Assembly (NCBI GenBank): GCA_020052735.1
Contig: JAGVON010000051.1
Coordinates: 1-33,835 of the forward strand
Reading direction: 5' to 3'
Length of the DNA: 33,835 nucleotides
Source: an archaeon
Lineage (GTDB): Archaea; Micrarchaeota; Micrarchaeia; Anstonellales; Bilamarchaeaceae
Shown here: positions 33,572-33,835 of the stretch, one piece after another
How the letters are laid out: every line of letters starts with the position of its first letter
How positions within the stretch are numbered: position 1 is the stretch's first letter
Made by a program: the position numbers and the translations under genes
The notes under the pieces: generated by a model
The model's database searches: none
What the model saw: only the letters and a program-made list of their open reading frames with translations
Told to the model about the DNA's origin: nothing

Positions 33572-33835
33572 TCATACAGTTTCGCTGCCCTTCTTGCTCC
33601 TTACCCCGAAGTCCGCCATCCCTGCGCTCCATGGGTTCTCGTATTTGTCTTCCAATTGCTCCTCCGCGGACTTGGCGAATTGCACTGCGGCGCGAACGTG
33701 CGCCTTTTCAATCAGTTCTGCCTTCTCGGACTTTGCCAAATCCCCTGCGAGGCGAATCAGGCCCGAAAGGTTGCGGAAACGCAATGTAAGCCCTTTCTTC
33801 CCATCCGCCGCCCTGCATATCCTTCTGGATTCTTC
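33572..33835 (-). CDS. C-terminal fragment of a LonB-like archaeal Lon protease (truncated by the window)
   Basis: Open to the window edge: EESRRICRAADGKKGLTLRFRNLSGLIRLAGDLAKSEKAELIEKAHVRAAVQFAKSAEEQLEDKYENPW..., matching the LonB-type LTLRxRDLGGLxRxAGDxA...HV...A..SxExQL pattern. Confidence 0.72.
   Translation of the reverse strand, partial: EESRRICRAADGKKGLTLRFRNLSGLIRLAGDLAKSEKAELIEKAHVRAAVQFAKSAEEQLEDKYENPWSAGMADFGVRSKKGSETV

Overview
This looks like a chromosomal segment from an archaeon, probably a DPANN-type or other small-genome euryarchaeal lineage (lineage is inference). Supporting genes: Orc1/Cdc6, DnaG-type primase, TFB, archaeal-type PGK, CDKAL1/MiaB-like methylthiotransferase, class III pilin-like signal peptides and a LonB-like C-terminus. 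About 35 coding regions and two intronless tRNA genes (Ile-GAT on -, Glu-CTC on +) can be supported. Items most worth a second look: (1) a canonical C/D-box guide sRNA missing from the ORF track, on the minus strand at ~23938-23990; (2) an HTH-fused MNT nucleotidyltransferase/HEPN toxin-antitoxin pair preceded by five alternating GTTTAR/YTAAAC half-sites at exact 11-nt spacing, and flanked by an imperfect copy of the 3' end of the adjacent orc1/cdc6 gene; (3) a tandem family of orphan helical-repeat proteins, one split by a frameshift at a G8 tract; (4) a five-gene, translationally coupled pilin-like operon; (5) several start codons sitting ~26 nt downstream of a TATA-like box, suggesting leaderless transcription, including two divergent pairs that appear to share one A/T box; (6) a 24-aa single-TM micropeptide ORF divergent from carbamate kinase; (7) several perfect inverted repeats or alternative-pairing elements in intergenic regions. 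No CRISPR array, rRNA or IS element was seen. All assignments come from reading sequence and recalled family motifs; no searches were run.
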